A stretch of DNA of 33,118 nt from contig JAZRUW010000007.1 in assembly GCA_045652745.1 (NCBI GenBank), forward strand, positions 1 through 33,118. The letters are read 5' to 3'. Below the pieces are notes generated by a model, which was not told the DNA's origin, did not search any database, and worked only from the letters and a program-made list of their open reading frames with translations. This DNA is from RGIG2041 sp045652745 (lineage in GTDB: Bacteria > Bacillota > Clostridia > UBA1381 > UMGS1253). The translations under genes were made by a program, and so were the position numbers. Each line of letters begins with the position of its first letter. Position 1 is the first letter of the stretch. Below are positions 21,716 through 31,400 of the stretch, in pieces.

Positions 21716-23137
21716 ATGGGCGGTTTTTTCGGCGCCGTAAGTAAACATGACGTAATATCCGATGTATTTTTCGGTACAGACTACCATTCCCACCTCGGCA
21801 CAAAACGAGGCGGCATGGCGGCCTACAATTCCGAAATCGGATTACAAAGAGAAATTCACAACATTGAAAACTCTCCGTTCAGAACGAAGTTTGACGATGT
21901 GTTTGACGAAATGAGCGGCAATGCCGCCATCGGTTGTATCAGCGACTCTGACCCGCAACCGCTTTTAATTCGTTCCAACCTCGGCATCTATGCCATCTGT
22001 ACCATCGGCATTGTAAACAATGCCGAGGAACTGATTTGCAAGTATCTGTCGGACGGCGGACATTTTTCCACGATGACCGGCGGTAAAATCAATACGACGG
22101 ATTTGATTGCGGCACTCATCAACCAAAAATCCTCTTTTGAGGAAGGTATACAGTTTGCGCAAAGCGTGATTGACGGTACGGCATCCATCCTGATTTTGAA
22201 AAATGACGGCTCGCTCATCGCCGCGCGTGACCGTTTGGGACGCCTGCCGGTTCGTATCGGTAAAAACGAGGATGGCTACTGCGTATCCTTCGAGTCTTTT
22301 GCTTATTTAAAATTAGACTACGAGGACGAAAAGGAACTCGGCCCCGGTGAGATTGTGCATCTGACGGCAGATACAATGACCCAGCTTGCCGCACCGGGCG
22401 AAGAAATGCGCATCTGTGCATTTTTGTGGACATACTACGGCTACCCGAACTCCTGCTACGAAGGGGTGAATGTAGAAGTGATGCGCAACCGCAACGGCGC
22501 AATTATGGCACAAAACGACAAAGCGGCCGGCATTGATGCCCCAATTGACTTTGTCAGCGGTGTTCCGGATTCGGGTACGCCGCACGCTATCGGCTATGCA
22601 AACGAAAGTCATATTCCGTTTGCAAGACCATTTATCAAGTACACGCCGACCTGGGCAAGAAGCTTTACGCCATCCAACCAGAAAGAGCGAAACCGCATTG
22701 CAAAGATGAAACAGATTCCGACGCACGATTTGATTGAAGATAAAAACCTGCTGTTTGTCGATGACTCCATCGTGCGCGGTACACAGCTCAAGGAAACCGT
22801 AGATTTCCTATACGAAAACGGCGCAAAGAGCGTGCATATGCGCTCAGCCTGTCCGCCGATTATGTACAGCTGCAAATACTTAAACTTCTCCCGCGGTACG
22901 AACGATATGGATTTAATTGCCAGACGTATAATTATGGAGCTCGAAGGCGAAGAAGGCTTTAAGTATTTAGAAGAATACAGCGATGCAAAGACGGAGCGCG
23001 GCAAGAAACTGCGCAAGGCCATTTGCGACAAATTCAATTTCGCATCGCTTGAATTCCAGTCCGTTGAAGGTGCAATCAAAGCCATCGGACTTCCGGCTTG
23101 TAAGTTATGCACCTACTGCTGGAACGGCAAAGGCTAA
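21716..23137 (+). CDS. purF: PurF-like amidophosphoribosyltransferase lacking the catalytic Cys
   Basis: A 473-residue protein in the slot of PurF, which makes phosphoribosylamine from PRPP. The transferase half is intact, with PRPP loop LLFVDDSIVRGTQL (Asp349-Asp350), FVSGVPDSG and KYTPTWARSF. Four Cys (234, 379, 462, 465) match the spacing of the B. subtilis Fe-S ligands. The glutaminase half is unusual. The protein starts MGGFFGAVSK, so the nucleophile position after Met is Gly where PurF has Cys. RGGMAAYN replaces the R-G-x-E-S/A-A motif, and the oxyanion region N-G-N-L is IVNNAEEL. GGAGG precedes the start, and no upstream Cys or propeptide is in frame. It probably uses free ammonia or a separate glutaminase, or has another role. 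Confidence 0.85.
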   Translation: MGGFFGAVSKHDVISDVFFGTDYHSHLGTKRGGMAAYNSEIGLQREIHNIENSPFRTKFDDVFDEMSGNAAIGCISDSDPQPLLIRSNLGIYAICTIGIVNNAEELICKYLSDGGHFSTMTGGKINTTDLIAALINQKSSFEEGIQFAQSVIDGTASILILKNDGSLIAARDRLGRLPVRIGKNEDGYCVSFESFAYLKLDYEDEKELGPGEIVHLTADTMTQLAAPGEEMRICAFLWTYYGYPNSCYEGVNVEVMRNRNGAIMAQNDKAAGIDAPIDFVSGVPDSGTPHAIGYANESHIPFARPFIKYTPTWARSFTPSNQKERNRIAKMKQIPTHDLIEDKNLLFVDDSIVRGTQLKETVDFLYENGAKSVHMRSACPPIMYSCKYLNFSRGTNDMDLIARRIIMELEGEEGFKYLEEYSDAKTERGKKLRKAICDKFNFASLEFQSVEGAIKAIGLPACKLCTYCWNGKG

Positions 23138-23238
23138 AAAAGGTAAATTCGGCGCGATACTTCGTTGCCGGATTGCCCGCATACAAAAGTATAGCGGTCA
23201 ACCCGTCGCCTCGTATCGCATCCGAATTTCCACTTTTT
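23136..23238 (+). repeat. Covarying hairpin element, copy 1
   Basis: 103 bp starting in the purF stop codon. End stem AAATTCGG / CCGAATTT flanked by A and T runs, second stem GCGATAC / GTATCGC, and inner stem CGGaTTG..GCATAC / GTAT..CAAcCCG. The two internal-loop strands contain TTCGTTG and GCCTC, shared with copies 2 and 3. Together with copy 2 it fills most of the 277-bp purF-purM gap. Confidence 0.75.
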
Positions 23239-23277
23239 AATCTCGAATTTAATTTTAGAATTTTGCAAAATCAGCAT

Positions 23278-23378
23278 AAAAAGCGGGAAATTGGTTGAAG
23301 TGCTAGGCGGCTTCATCGGCATAATACGCGTGTATATGCCGATGAAACAACGAAGCAATTCGTCAATTTCACCTTTTT
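23278..23378 (-). repeat. Covarying hairpin element, copy 2 (inverted)
   Basis: Read on the minus strand, it starts AAAAAGGTGAAATTG and ends CAATTTCCCGCTTTTT. The inner stem is a perfect 12 bp (TTCATCGGCATA / TATGCCGATGAA), with TTCGTTG and GCCTA in the loop positions. It lies 40 bp from copy 1 in the opposite orientation. Confidence 0.75.
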
Positions 23379-23414
23379 AAATAAGAATCTATTAACAGAA
23401 AGGAACTATATATT

Positions 23415-24458
23415 ATGCATAGCAATTCAAAATCTGACAGCTACGCCGCAGCAGGCGTAGACATTACCGCAGGTTACAAGGCGGTTGAACTGATGAAGAC
23501 ACATATTGCGAGAACGCTGACGAGCGGCGCGATGTCCGATATCGGCGGCTTCGGCGGTTTATTTGAGCTCGATTTGGAAGGCATTGAAAAACCGGTGCTG
23601 GTTTCGGGCACGGACGGCGTGGGTACGAAGCTGAAGATGGCATTTTTGATGGACAAGCACGACACGGTGGGCATTGACTGTGTGGCAATGTGCGTTAACG
23701 ATATTATTTGCTGCGGCGCAAAACCGTTGTTCTTCCTCGACTACGTTGCCGTAGGCAAAAACGTGCCGGAAAGAGTAGCACAGATTGTATCCGGCGTAGC
23801 AGAGGGCTGTGTGCAGTCCGGTGCGGCGCTCATCGGCGGTGAGACCGCAGAGATGCCGGGATTTTATCCGGTAGACGAGTACGATTTGGCCGGCTTTAGC
23901 GTTGGTGTAGTAGATAAGAAAAAGGTTCTCAATAACAAGACCATCCAAGCAGGCGATGTGATTATCGCGCTTCCGTCGAGCGGTGTACATTCCAACGGTT
24001 TTTCGCTGGTCAGAAAGGTATTTGACGTAGAAAACGCAGACATCAAGGCGCCGGTAGCAGAATTGGGCGGCAAGTCCATCGGCGAAACCCTGCTCACACC
24101 GACCAGAATTTATGTAAAACCGATGCTGGCACTGTTTGAGGAAGTAACCGTAAAGGCAGTTTCCCACATCACCGGCGGCGGCTTCTATGAAAATATCCCG
24201 AGAAGTATCCCGAAGGGCTTCGGTGCAAAGATTGACAAGGCATCGCTTCGCATTCTGCCGATTTTCGATTTGATTGCAAAGACGGGCAACATTCCGGAGC
24301 GCGATATGTTTAACACCTTTAATATGGGTGTCGGCATGAGCATCGTGGTTGCAAAGGAAGATGCCGATAAGGCGCTTTCCGTACTCAAAGCAAACGGTGA
24401 AGATGCTTACATCATCGGCGAAATCATCGAGTCGGACGAGGGTGTTGTAATATGCTAA
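23415..24458 (+). CDS. purM: Phosphoribosylformylglycinamidine cyclo-ligase
   Basis: AIR synthetase: closes FGAM to AIR using ATP. The 347-residue length is normal. Typical segments are YAAAGVDITAGYKAVELMK, VSGTDGVGTKLKMAFLM, GIDCVAMCVNDI, the ALIGGETAEMPGFY signature, SSGVHSNGFSLVR, and SHITGGGFYENIPRSIPKG near residue 240. AAAGGA lies about 10 bases before the start at 23415. It overlaps purN by 7 bases, indicating coupled translation. The upstream gap to purF is filled by two hairpin elements. Confidence 0.97.
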   Translation: MHSNSKSDSYAAAGVDITAGYKAVELMKTHIARTLTSGAMSDIGGFGGLFELDLEGIEKPVLVSGTDGVGTKLKMAFLMDKHDTVGIDCVAMCVNDIICCGAKPLFFLDYVAVGKNVPERVAQIVSGVAEGCVQSGAALIGGETAEMPGFYPVDEYDLAGFSVGVVDKKKVLNNKTIQAGDVIIALPSSGVHSNGFSLVRKVFDVENADIKAPVAELGGKSIGETLLTPTRIYVKPMLALFEEVTVKAVSHITGGGFYENIPRSIPKGFGAKIDKASLRILPIFDLIAKTGNIPERDMFNTFNMGVGMSIVVAKEDADKALSVLKANGEDAYIIGEIIESDEGVVIC

Positions 24459-25063
24459 AGACAAAAATCGCCGTGCTGGTTTCCGGCGGCGGCACAAATC
24501 TGCAGGCGCTCATCGACAGTCAGGGCAGCGTGCTTACCAGCGGCGAAATTGCACTCGTGATTTCCAATAACGCAGATGCTTATGCTCTCGAGCGCGCCGC
24601 AAACGCAGGCATAAAAAGCGCGGTTGTATCCAAAAAGGAATGCGGCTCGCAAGAAGCCTTTGAAGATAAAATCTGCGCACTGCTTGCGGAAAATGAAATC
24701 GACCTCATTGTACTGGCCGGGTTTATGTGCATTTTAAGCGAGCGCTTCACATCGAAGTATGCAAACCGCATTTTAAATGTGCATCCGTCGCTCATTCCGT
24801 CTTTTTGCGGCAAGGGCTTTTACGGATTGCATGTGCATGAAGCGGCGCTTGAATACGGCGTAAAGGTCACGGGCGCGACGGTACATTTTGTAAACGAAAT
24901 TCCCGACGGCGGCAAAATTATTTTGCAAAAGGCCGTAGAAATTTTGCCGGACGACACACCGGAGGTGCTTCAAAAGCGCGTCATGCAGCAGGCGGAATGG
25001 AAAATTCTGCCCGAGGCAACCGAGTTGGTCAGCGCTTCTATATTATTGGAAAGGAATAAATAA
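24452..25063 (+). CDS. purN: Phosphoribosylglycinamide formyltransferase PurN
   Basis: Transfers formyl from 10-formyl-THF to GAR. It has 203 residues. The N-terminus has IAVLVSGGGTNLQALIDS for substrate phosphate binding; the active-site block is NVHPSLIPSFCGKGFYGLHV, followed by GATVHFVNEIPDGGKIILQK with the catalytic His and Asp of the family. The start overlaps the end of purM, with GAGGG 8 bases upstream. Its product is four bases from the next start. Folate dependence fits the ZTP riboswitch control of the operon. Confidence 0.96.
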   Translation: MLKTKIAVLVSGGGTNLQALIDSQGSVLTSGEIALVISNNADAYALERAANAGIKSAVVSKKECGSQEAFEDKICALLAENEIDLIVLAGFMCILSERFTSKYANRILNVHPSLIPSFCGKGFYGLHVHEAALEYGVKVTGATVHFVNEIPDGGKIILQKAVEILPDDTPEVLQKRVMQQAEWKILPEATELVSASILLERNK

Positions 25064-25066
25064 ATT

Positions 25067-25780
25067 ATGGAAAAAATTTGTATCGAAAAAGAACTGCGCG
25101 AAAACGCGTATCCGGGCAGAGGTATTATCCTTGGCAAGTCCGAAGACGGCAAAAGCGCGGTAGCCGCATATTTTATCATGGGCAGAAGCCAGAACAGCCG
25201 CAACCGTATCTTCGTAGAGGACGGCGCAGGCATCCGTACACAGGCATTTGACGAATCCAAATTAGAAGACCCGAGCCTGATTATTTATGCACCGGTGCGC
25301 GTACTCGGCAACAAGACCATCGTGACCAACGGTGACCAGACCGATACCATTTATGATTTGATGAACCAGCAGTTTACCTTTGAACAGTCCTTGCGCACAC
25401 GTGAATTTGAGCCGGATGCACCGAATTTCACGCCGCGTATTTCCGGCATCATCAAACTTGATGACGGCGCAATGAACTATGCGCTCTCCATCTTAAAGAG
25501 CGCAAACGGCAATCCGGAAAGCTGTCAGCGTTATACATTCTCGTACAATGCACCGCTTGCAGGTGACGGACATTTTATCCACACCTACAAGTGCGACGGC
25601 AATCCCCTGCCGAGTTTTGAGGGCGAGCCGAAGCTCGTTTCCATCCCGAACTGCATCGACGAGTTTACAGACAAGCTTTGGAATGCATTAAACGAAGAAA
25701 ACAAGGTTTCCCTGTTTGTACGCTACATCGACATCGCTACCGGAGAAACCAAAACCAAAATCGTAAACAAGAATAACTAA
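25067..25780 (+). CDS. purO: IMP cyclohydrolase, PurO-like (archaeal-type)
   Basis: A 237-residue protein of the IMP cyclohydrolase-like family related to archaeal PurO, which closes FAICAR to IMP. It starts with residues ENAYPGRGIILGKSEDGKSA and VAAYFIMGRSQNSRNRIFVE, and continues with NGDQTDTIYDLM, the FEPDAPNFTPRISGII stretch and the C-terminal half GDGHFIHTYKCDGNPLPSFE. It sits four bases after purN and directly before a PurH that lacks its cyclohydrolase domain, which makes the assignment convincing. AAGGAA is the ribosome binding site. Confidence 0.88.
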   Translation: MEKICIEKELRENAYPGRGIILGKSEDGKSAVAAYFIMGRSQNSRNRIFVEDGAGIRTQAFDESKLEDPSLIIYAPVRVLGNKTIVTNGDQTDTIYDLMNQQFTFEQSLRTREFEPDAPNFTPRISGIIKLDDGAMNYALSILKSANGNPESCQRYTFSYNAPLAGDGHFIHTYKCDGNPLPSFEGEPKLVSIPNCIDEFTDKLWNALNEENKVSLFVRYIDIATGETKTKIVNKNN

Positions 25781-25801
25781 CAGAAGAGAGGATTGCACGC
25801 T

Positions 25802-26986
25802 ATGAATGAATTCGAACTCAAATACGGCTGTAACCCGAATCAAAAGCCGGCAAAAATCTACATGAAAAACGGCAAAGAACTGCCGATTCAGATTTTAAAC
25901 GGCAAGCCGGGTTACATCAACTTTTTAGATGCTTTCAACTCCTGGCAGTTGGTGCGCGAAATCAAAGCCGCGCTCGGCATGTGCGCCGCAACCAGTTTTA
26001 AGCACGTCAGCCCGACCAGCGCCGCTGTCGGCATCCCGATGAGCGCTGACTTAAAGAAGGCTTGCTTTGTAGATGATGTGGAAGGCTTAGATGAAAGCCC
26101 GCTCGCAACTGCTTACGCAAGAGCGCGCGGTACGGACAGAATGTCCTCGTTCGGTGATTGGATTGCCTTAAGCGATGTCTGCGATGTAACCACTGCAAAA
26201 CTGGTCGCACGCGAAGTGTCCGACGGTATTATCGCACCGGGTTACACACCGGAAGCGCTGGAAATCTTGAAGGGCAAGCGCAAGGGTGGCTACAATATCG
26301 TGCAAATCGACCCGGACTATGTTCCGGAAGTGCAGGAAACAAAAGACGTTTTCGGCATCACCTTCGAACAGGGCAGAAACAACTTTGAAATCAACAAAGA
26401 ACTTTTGTCCGAAATCGTGACAGACAGCAAAGACATGCCGGAGAGTGCGGTGCGCGATTTGATTATCGCTCTTATCACACTCAAATACACACAATCCAAC
26501 TCCGTATGCTTTGCAAAGGACGGTCAGGCCATCGGCGTAGGCGCAGGCCAGCAGTCGAGAATTCACTGCACACGTCTTGCAGGCAACAAAGCGGATATCT
26601 GGCATCTGCGCCAGCACGAAAAGGTGTTAAACCTGCCGTTTTTGGACAGCGTAGGCAGACCGGACAGAGACAATACCATTGATATTTATATTTCCGACGA
26701 TTATGAAGATGTGCTCGCAGAAGGCGAATGGCAGAAATTCTTCTCCGTAAAGCCGGAGCCGCTCACCCGTGAAGAAAAGAAGGCATACCTTGCTTCCATC
26801 TCCGGCGTGGCACTCGGCTCGGATGCATTCTTCCCGTTCGGCGACAACATCGAACGCGCGGCAAAGAGCGGTGTAACTTATGTGGCACAGCCGGGCGGCT
26901 CGATTCGTGATGACAATGTAATCGAAGCGTGCAACAAGCATGGTATGACGATGGCGTTTACGGGGATGCGTCTCTTCCACCACTAA
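25802..26986 (+). CDS. purH: AICAR formyltransferase, stand-alone PurH C-terminal domain
   Basis: Formylates AICAR with 10-formyl-THF to FAICAR. The product has 394 residues, against about 510-530 for bifunctional PurH, and starts directly with the formyltransferase domain (ELKYGCNPNQKPAKIYM). The whole N-terminal MGS-like cyclohydrolase domain is absent. Catalytic Lys67-His68 is in FKHVSPTSAAVG. Other family motifs are RMSSFGDWIALSDVCD, GQQSRIHCTRLAGNKAD, and the ending PGGSIRDDNVIEACNKHGMT. The upstream purO gene supplies the missing activity. ATG 25802 lies 10 bases from AGAGAGGA; the TTG at 25793 is too close to it. Confidence 0.94.
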   Translation: MNEFELKYGCNPNQKPAKIYMKNGKELPIQILNGKPGYINFLDAFNSWQLVREIKAALGMCAATSFKHVSPTSAAVGIPMSADLKKACFVDDVEGLDESPLATAYARARGTDRMSSFGDWIALSDVCDVTTAKLVAREVSDGIIAPGYTPEALEILKGKRKGGYNIVQIDPDYVPEVQETKDVFGITFEQGRNNFEINKELLSEIVTDSKDMPESAVRDLIIALITLKYTQSNSVCFAKDGQAIGVGAGQQSRIHCTRLAGNKADIWHLRQHEKVLNLPFLDSVGRPDRDNTIDIYISDDYEDVLAEGEWQKFFSVKPEPLTREEKKAYLASISGVALGSDAFFPFGDNIERAAKSGVTYVAQPGGSIRDDNVIEACNKHGMTMAFTGMRLFHH

Positions 26987-26989
26987 TTT

Positions 26990-27089
26990 AAAAGGTGAAT
27001 TTTGCGAATTGCTTCGTTACAGCCGCCGGCCCGTACCTACGTACTATGCCGTCGTCTGCGCCTCGCTCTTCAACAAAATTCCCTCTTTT
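26990..27089 (+). repeat. Covarying hairpin element, copy 3
   Basis: 100 bp starting 3 bp after the purH stop. End stem AATTTTG / CAAAATT flanked by AAAAGGTG and CCCTCTTTT. Loop strands contain TTCGTTA and GCCTC. It occupies most of the 146-bp purH-purD gap. Confidence 0.75.
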
Positions 27090-27132
27090 AAACAACAAAA
27101 TAAGCGAAACCATAAAGAAAGGAACCCATCCA

Positions 27133-28404
27133 ATGAAAGTAATGGTTGTCGGCGGTGGCGGCAGAGAGCACGCCATCATCAAAAAATTAAAAGAAAGCAA
27201 GAAAATCACCGAACTGTTTGCCCTGCCGGGCAACGGCGGTATTGCAGCAGATGCCACCTGCGTGGACATCGGCGCAAAAGAGATAGATAAAATCACCGCA
27301 TGGGCGGCGGAAAACAAAATTGACTTTGCGGTTGTAGCACCGGACGATCCGCTGGTGCTCGGTGCAGTAGATGCCTTAAATGCTGTCGGCATTCCGTGCT
27401 TCGGCCCCAAAGCCAACGCAGCCATCATCGAAGGCAGTAAGATTTTTTCTAAAAACTTAATGAAAAAGTACAACATTCCGACCGCGGCATACGAAGTGTT
27501 TGACGATATGGATAAAGCACTCGCTTACCTCGCGGATGCACCGATCCCGACCGTGATCAAAGCGGACGGTCTTGCGCTCGGCAAGGGCGTTGTCATTGCC
27601 GAAACAAGAGAAGATGCCATGGATGCGGTACGCTCTATGATGGCAGACAAGGTGTTCGGCGAATCCGGCTCCAAAATCGTCATTGAAGAGTTTTTGACCG
27701 GTCCGGAAGTTTCCGTTTTGGCCTTTACCGATGCAAAGACGGTTGTACCGATGGTCTCTTCCATGGACCACAAGCGTGCACTCGACGGCGACAACGGTTT
27801 AAATACCGGCGGTATGGGTACGGTTGCACCGAATCCGTACTATACAAAAGAAATTGCAGACGAATGCATGAAAACCATCTTTAAGCCGACCATCGACGCA
27901 ATGAACGCAGAAGGCAGACCGTTTTGCGGTTGCCTGTACTTCGGCTTGATGCTTACCGAAAACGGTCCGAAGGTGATTGAATACAACTGCCGCTTCGGCG
28001 ATCCGGAAACGCAGGTTGTTCTGCCACTTCTGGAAAGCGATTTGTTTGAAATTATGCAAAGCATCGCAGACGGCAAGCTCGCCGAAGCTGATGTGCGCTT
28101 TGCCGACAAAAATGCCTGCTGTGTTATCATGGCATCCAAGGGTTATCCGTCCGCATACGAAAAGGGCTTTGAAATCACCGTGGATGATGATTTCGCTGCC
28201 GAGCTTTACGTTGCAGGCGCTAACCTAAAAGACGGCAAGCTCTTGACCAACGGCGGCCGAGTACTCGGTGTAACGGCAACAGCGCCGACGCTGGAAGAAG
28301 CAATTTCCGAAAGTTACAAAAACGTAGCAAAAGTACATTTTGACAATGCATACAGCCGCAGCGACATCGGTAAAAAGGCGCTTGCTGCAAAGGGGGATAA
28401 ATAA
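27133..28404 (+). CDS. purD: Phosphoribosylamine-glycine ligase PurD
   Basis: GAR synthetase: joins glycine to phosphoribosylamine with ATP. The 423-residue length is normal. The N-terminal domain begins KVMVVGGGGREHAIIKKLKE; the ATP-grasp region includes PTVIKADGLALGKGVVIAE and KIVIEEFLTGPEVSVLAFTD. Family signatures NTGGMGTVAPNPYYTKE and EYNCRFGDPETQVVLPLL follow. GAAAGGAA sets ATG 27133; the frame is open upstream to 26995, but that stretch is the hairpin element. The stop overlaps the purL start by one base. Confidence 0.97.
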   Translation: MKVMVVGGGGREHAIIKKLKESKKITELFALPGNGGIAADATCVDIGAKEIDKITAWAAENKIDFAVVAPDDPLVLGAVDALNAVGIPCFGPKANAAIIEGSKIFSKNLMKKYNIPTAAYEVFDDMDKALAYLADAPIPTVIKADGLALGKGVVIAETREDAMDAVRSMMADKVFGESGSKIVIEEFLTGPEVSVLAFTDAKTVVPMVSSMDHKRALDGDNGLNTGGMGTVAPNPYYTKEIADECMKTIFKPTIDAMNAEGRPFCGCLYFGLMLTENGPKVIEYNCRFGDPETQVVLPLLESDLFEIMQSIADGKLAEADVRFADKNACCVIMASKGYPSAYEKGFEITVDDDFAAELYVAGANLKDGKLLTNGGRVLGVTATAPTLEEAISESYKNVAKVHFDNAYSRSDIGKKALAAKGDK

Positions 28405-31400
28405 TGGTATACAGAATTTATGTGGAAAAAAAGCCGGGTCTGGCTCATGAGGCAACTGCACTCAAAAATGACCTGTGCGGCCTTTTGCAGATTTCTGCGC
28501 TCAAGGACGTACGTATTTTAAACCGTTATGATGTAGAAAACATCGAAAAGGATTTGTTTGATGCCTGCAAAATGACGGTGTTTGCCGAGCCGCAGCTCGA
28601 CACAGTTAGTGACACCTTACCGGAAGGTGCCAACTGCGTTTTCGCAGTCGAATTTTTGCCGGGTCAGTTTGACCAGCGCGCAGACTCCGCGGCACAGTGT
28701 ATTCAGATTATTTCCAAAAAGGACCGCCCGGACGTAAAGACTGCAAAGGTATACTTACTCTACGGCGATTTGTCCAAGGAAGAAATCGAAACCATTCAGA
28801 AATATGTAATCAATCCGGTGGAAAGCCGCTTGGCTTCCATCGACACGTATTCCACACTGAAAACCGAATACGAAATTCCGACGGAAGTGCGCACGCTCGA
28901 CGGCTTCATTGATTTGGATGCCAAGGGGCTTGCCGATTTCGTCATCGAAAACGGCCTTGCCATGGACAATGACGATATTGCATTCTGCCAGGCATATTTT
29001 AAAAGTGAAGGCAGAAATCCGACCATTACGGAAATCAAGATGATTGATACTTACTGGTCTGACCATTGCCGTCACACCACGTTCCTCACAACAATCGATT
29101 CCGTAAAGTTTGACGATGCACTTTTGCAGGCGGCGTATGACGAATACATCAAAACCCGCGAAGAACTCGGCAGAACGAAGCCGATTAACTTAATGGATAT
29201 CGCAACCCTCGCCGTAAAGCATCTGCGTAAAAACGGCAAGCTTGACCGCCTCGACGAATCCGAGGAAATCAATGCATGTACCGTGAAAATCGACGTAGAC
29301 GTTGAGGGTAAGACAGAAGAATGGCTCTTGCTGTTTAAAAACGAAACCCACAACCATCCGACGGAAATCGAGCCGTTCGGCGGCGCGGCTACCTGTATCG
29401 GCGGCGCTATCCGCGACCCGCTCTCCGGCCGTTCCTATGTCTATGCGGCAATGCGTGTAACCGGTGCGGCTGACCCGTGTGTCGGCGTACAGGATACCAT
29501 GGAAGGCAAACTGCCGCAGCGTAAAATTGTAACCACCGCAGCTGCAGGTTACAGTTCCTACGGTAACCAAATCGGTCTTGCAACCGGTCAGGTAGATGAA
29601 CTCTACCATCCGGGTTATGCGGCAAAGCGTATGGAAATCGGCGCAGTTATTGCGGCGGCTCCGGCAGAAAATGTACGCCGTGAACGCCCGGTAGACAGCG
29701 ATATCGTTATTCTGCTCGGCGGCAGAACCGGCCGCGACGGTTGCGGCGGTGCAACCGGCTCTTCCAAATCGCACAACCTCCAGTCTTTGGAAAGCTGCGG
29801 CGCGGAAGTTCAGAAGGGTAATGCTCCGGAAGAAAGAAAACTGCAAAGACTGTTTAGAAATAAAGAAGCATCCCTGCTCATCAAGCGTTGTAACGACTTC
29901 GGTGCAGGCGGCGTTTCTGTTGCCATCGGCGAGCTTGCTGACGGCCTTGAAATCAACTTAAATGCCGTACCGAAAAAGTACGACGGTCTCGACGGTACAG
30001 AGCTTGCCATCAGCGAATCGCAGGAGCGTATGGCTGTGGTAGTTGCAAAAGAAGATGCTGCTCGTTTTATTGAACTTGCCGACGCAGAAAACCTCGAGGC
30101 CAGCATCGTGGCAACCGTAAAGGCAGAGCCGAGACTGGTGATGCACTGGAACGGCAAGCAGATTGTAAATCTGTCCCGTGAGTTCTTGAATTCCAACGGT
30201 GCAGAAAAGCACATCGACGTACACGCCGTTGCGGCAAATTATAAAAAACCGGCGGTAACCGGTAACTTTACAGACAACTATAATGCACTTGTGACCGACC
30301 TGAATGTATGCTCGAAGCGCGGTTTATCCGAACGTTTTGACTCGACCATCGGCGCAGGCACCGTCCTGATGCCGTTCGGCGGTAAAAACCAGCTCACACC
30401 GATTCAGGCTATGGTACACAAGGTATCCGTAGAACAAAAATACACCGATACCTGCTCGCTCATGGCTTGGGGCTACAACCCGTATCTGTCCGAGCAAAGC
30501 CCGTATCACGGCGCATACATGGCCGTTGTAGAATCTGTTTCCAAATTGATTGCGGCCGGCGCAGACTTTAAAGAAGTTTACTTAACCTTCCAGGAATATT
30601 TTGAAAAACCGATGAAGGATGCAAAGCGTTGGGGCAAACCGCTTTCCGCTCTGCTCGGCGCATTCATGGCGCAAAAAGAACTGGAAATCGGCGCTATCGG
30701 AGGTAAAGACTCCATGAGCGGCAGCTTCGAAAAATTAGACGTTCCGCCGACACTTGTTTCCTTTGCTGTAACCACCGACAAGGTGCAAAATATCATCTCC
30801 GGCGAGTTCAAGGCCGCAGGCCGCAAGGTTGTATACCTCACTCCGGAATATGACGAAAATAACCTGCCGGTTACAAAATCTTTGGTAGATACCTTTAACA
30901 CCGTAACCAAACTGATGCGTGAAGGTAAAGTTTCTGCCGCATACACCATCGGCTTCGGCGGTATTGCAGAGGCAATCTTTAAGATGGCAATCGGTAACGG
31001 CATCGGCTTTAAGTATGACGATGCACTCACCGTGGAAGACATCTTTGCGCGCGATGCATACGGCAGCTTCGTTTTGGAGCTCACCGAAGATGCAGACATC
31101 GGCAAGACGCTCGGTTATACAACTGCAGCGCAGGAAATCGCATTCAAGGGTGACGTACTCAAACTCGATGCAATGCTCAAGGCATACGAAGACAAACTCG
31201 AGGGCATCTTCTCTTGCAACATCAATACGGAAGAAAAAGACATTCCGGCGTTTAGCTACAACGCTGAAACCCGCGTTGCTCCGGCAATCAAGGCTGCAAA
31301 ACCGCGTGTGCTGATTCCGGTATTCCCGGGCACAAACTGCGAATTTGATACCGCAAAGGTACTGCGCAAGGCAGGTGCCGAGCCGGAAATCTTCGTAATT

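Noticed and set aside
23239..23277. AT-rich stretch between hairpin copies as a promoter for purM
   Set aside because: No -35/-10 pair with acceptable spacing was found; read-through from the riboswitch promoter is simpler.
26995..27132. N-terminal extension of purD by 46 residues
   Set aside because: The region is the structured repeat; the family begins at KVMVVGGGGREHA and a ribosome binding site precedes ATG 27133.
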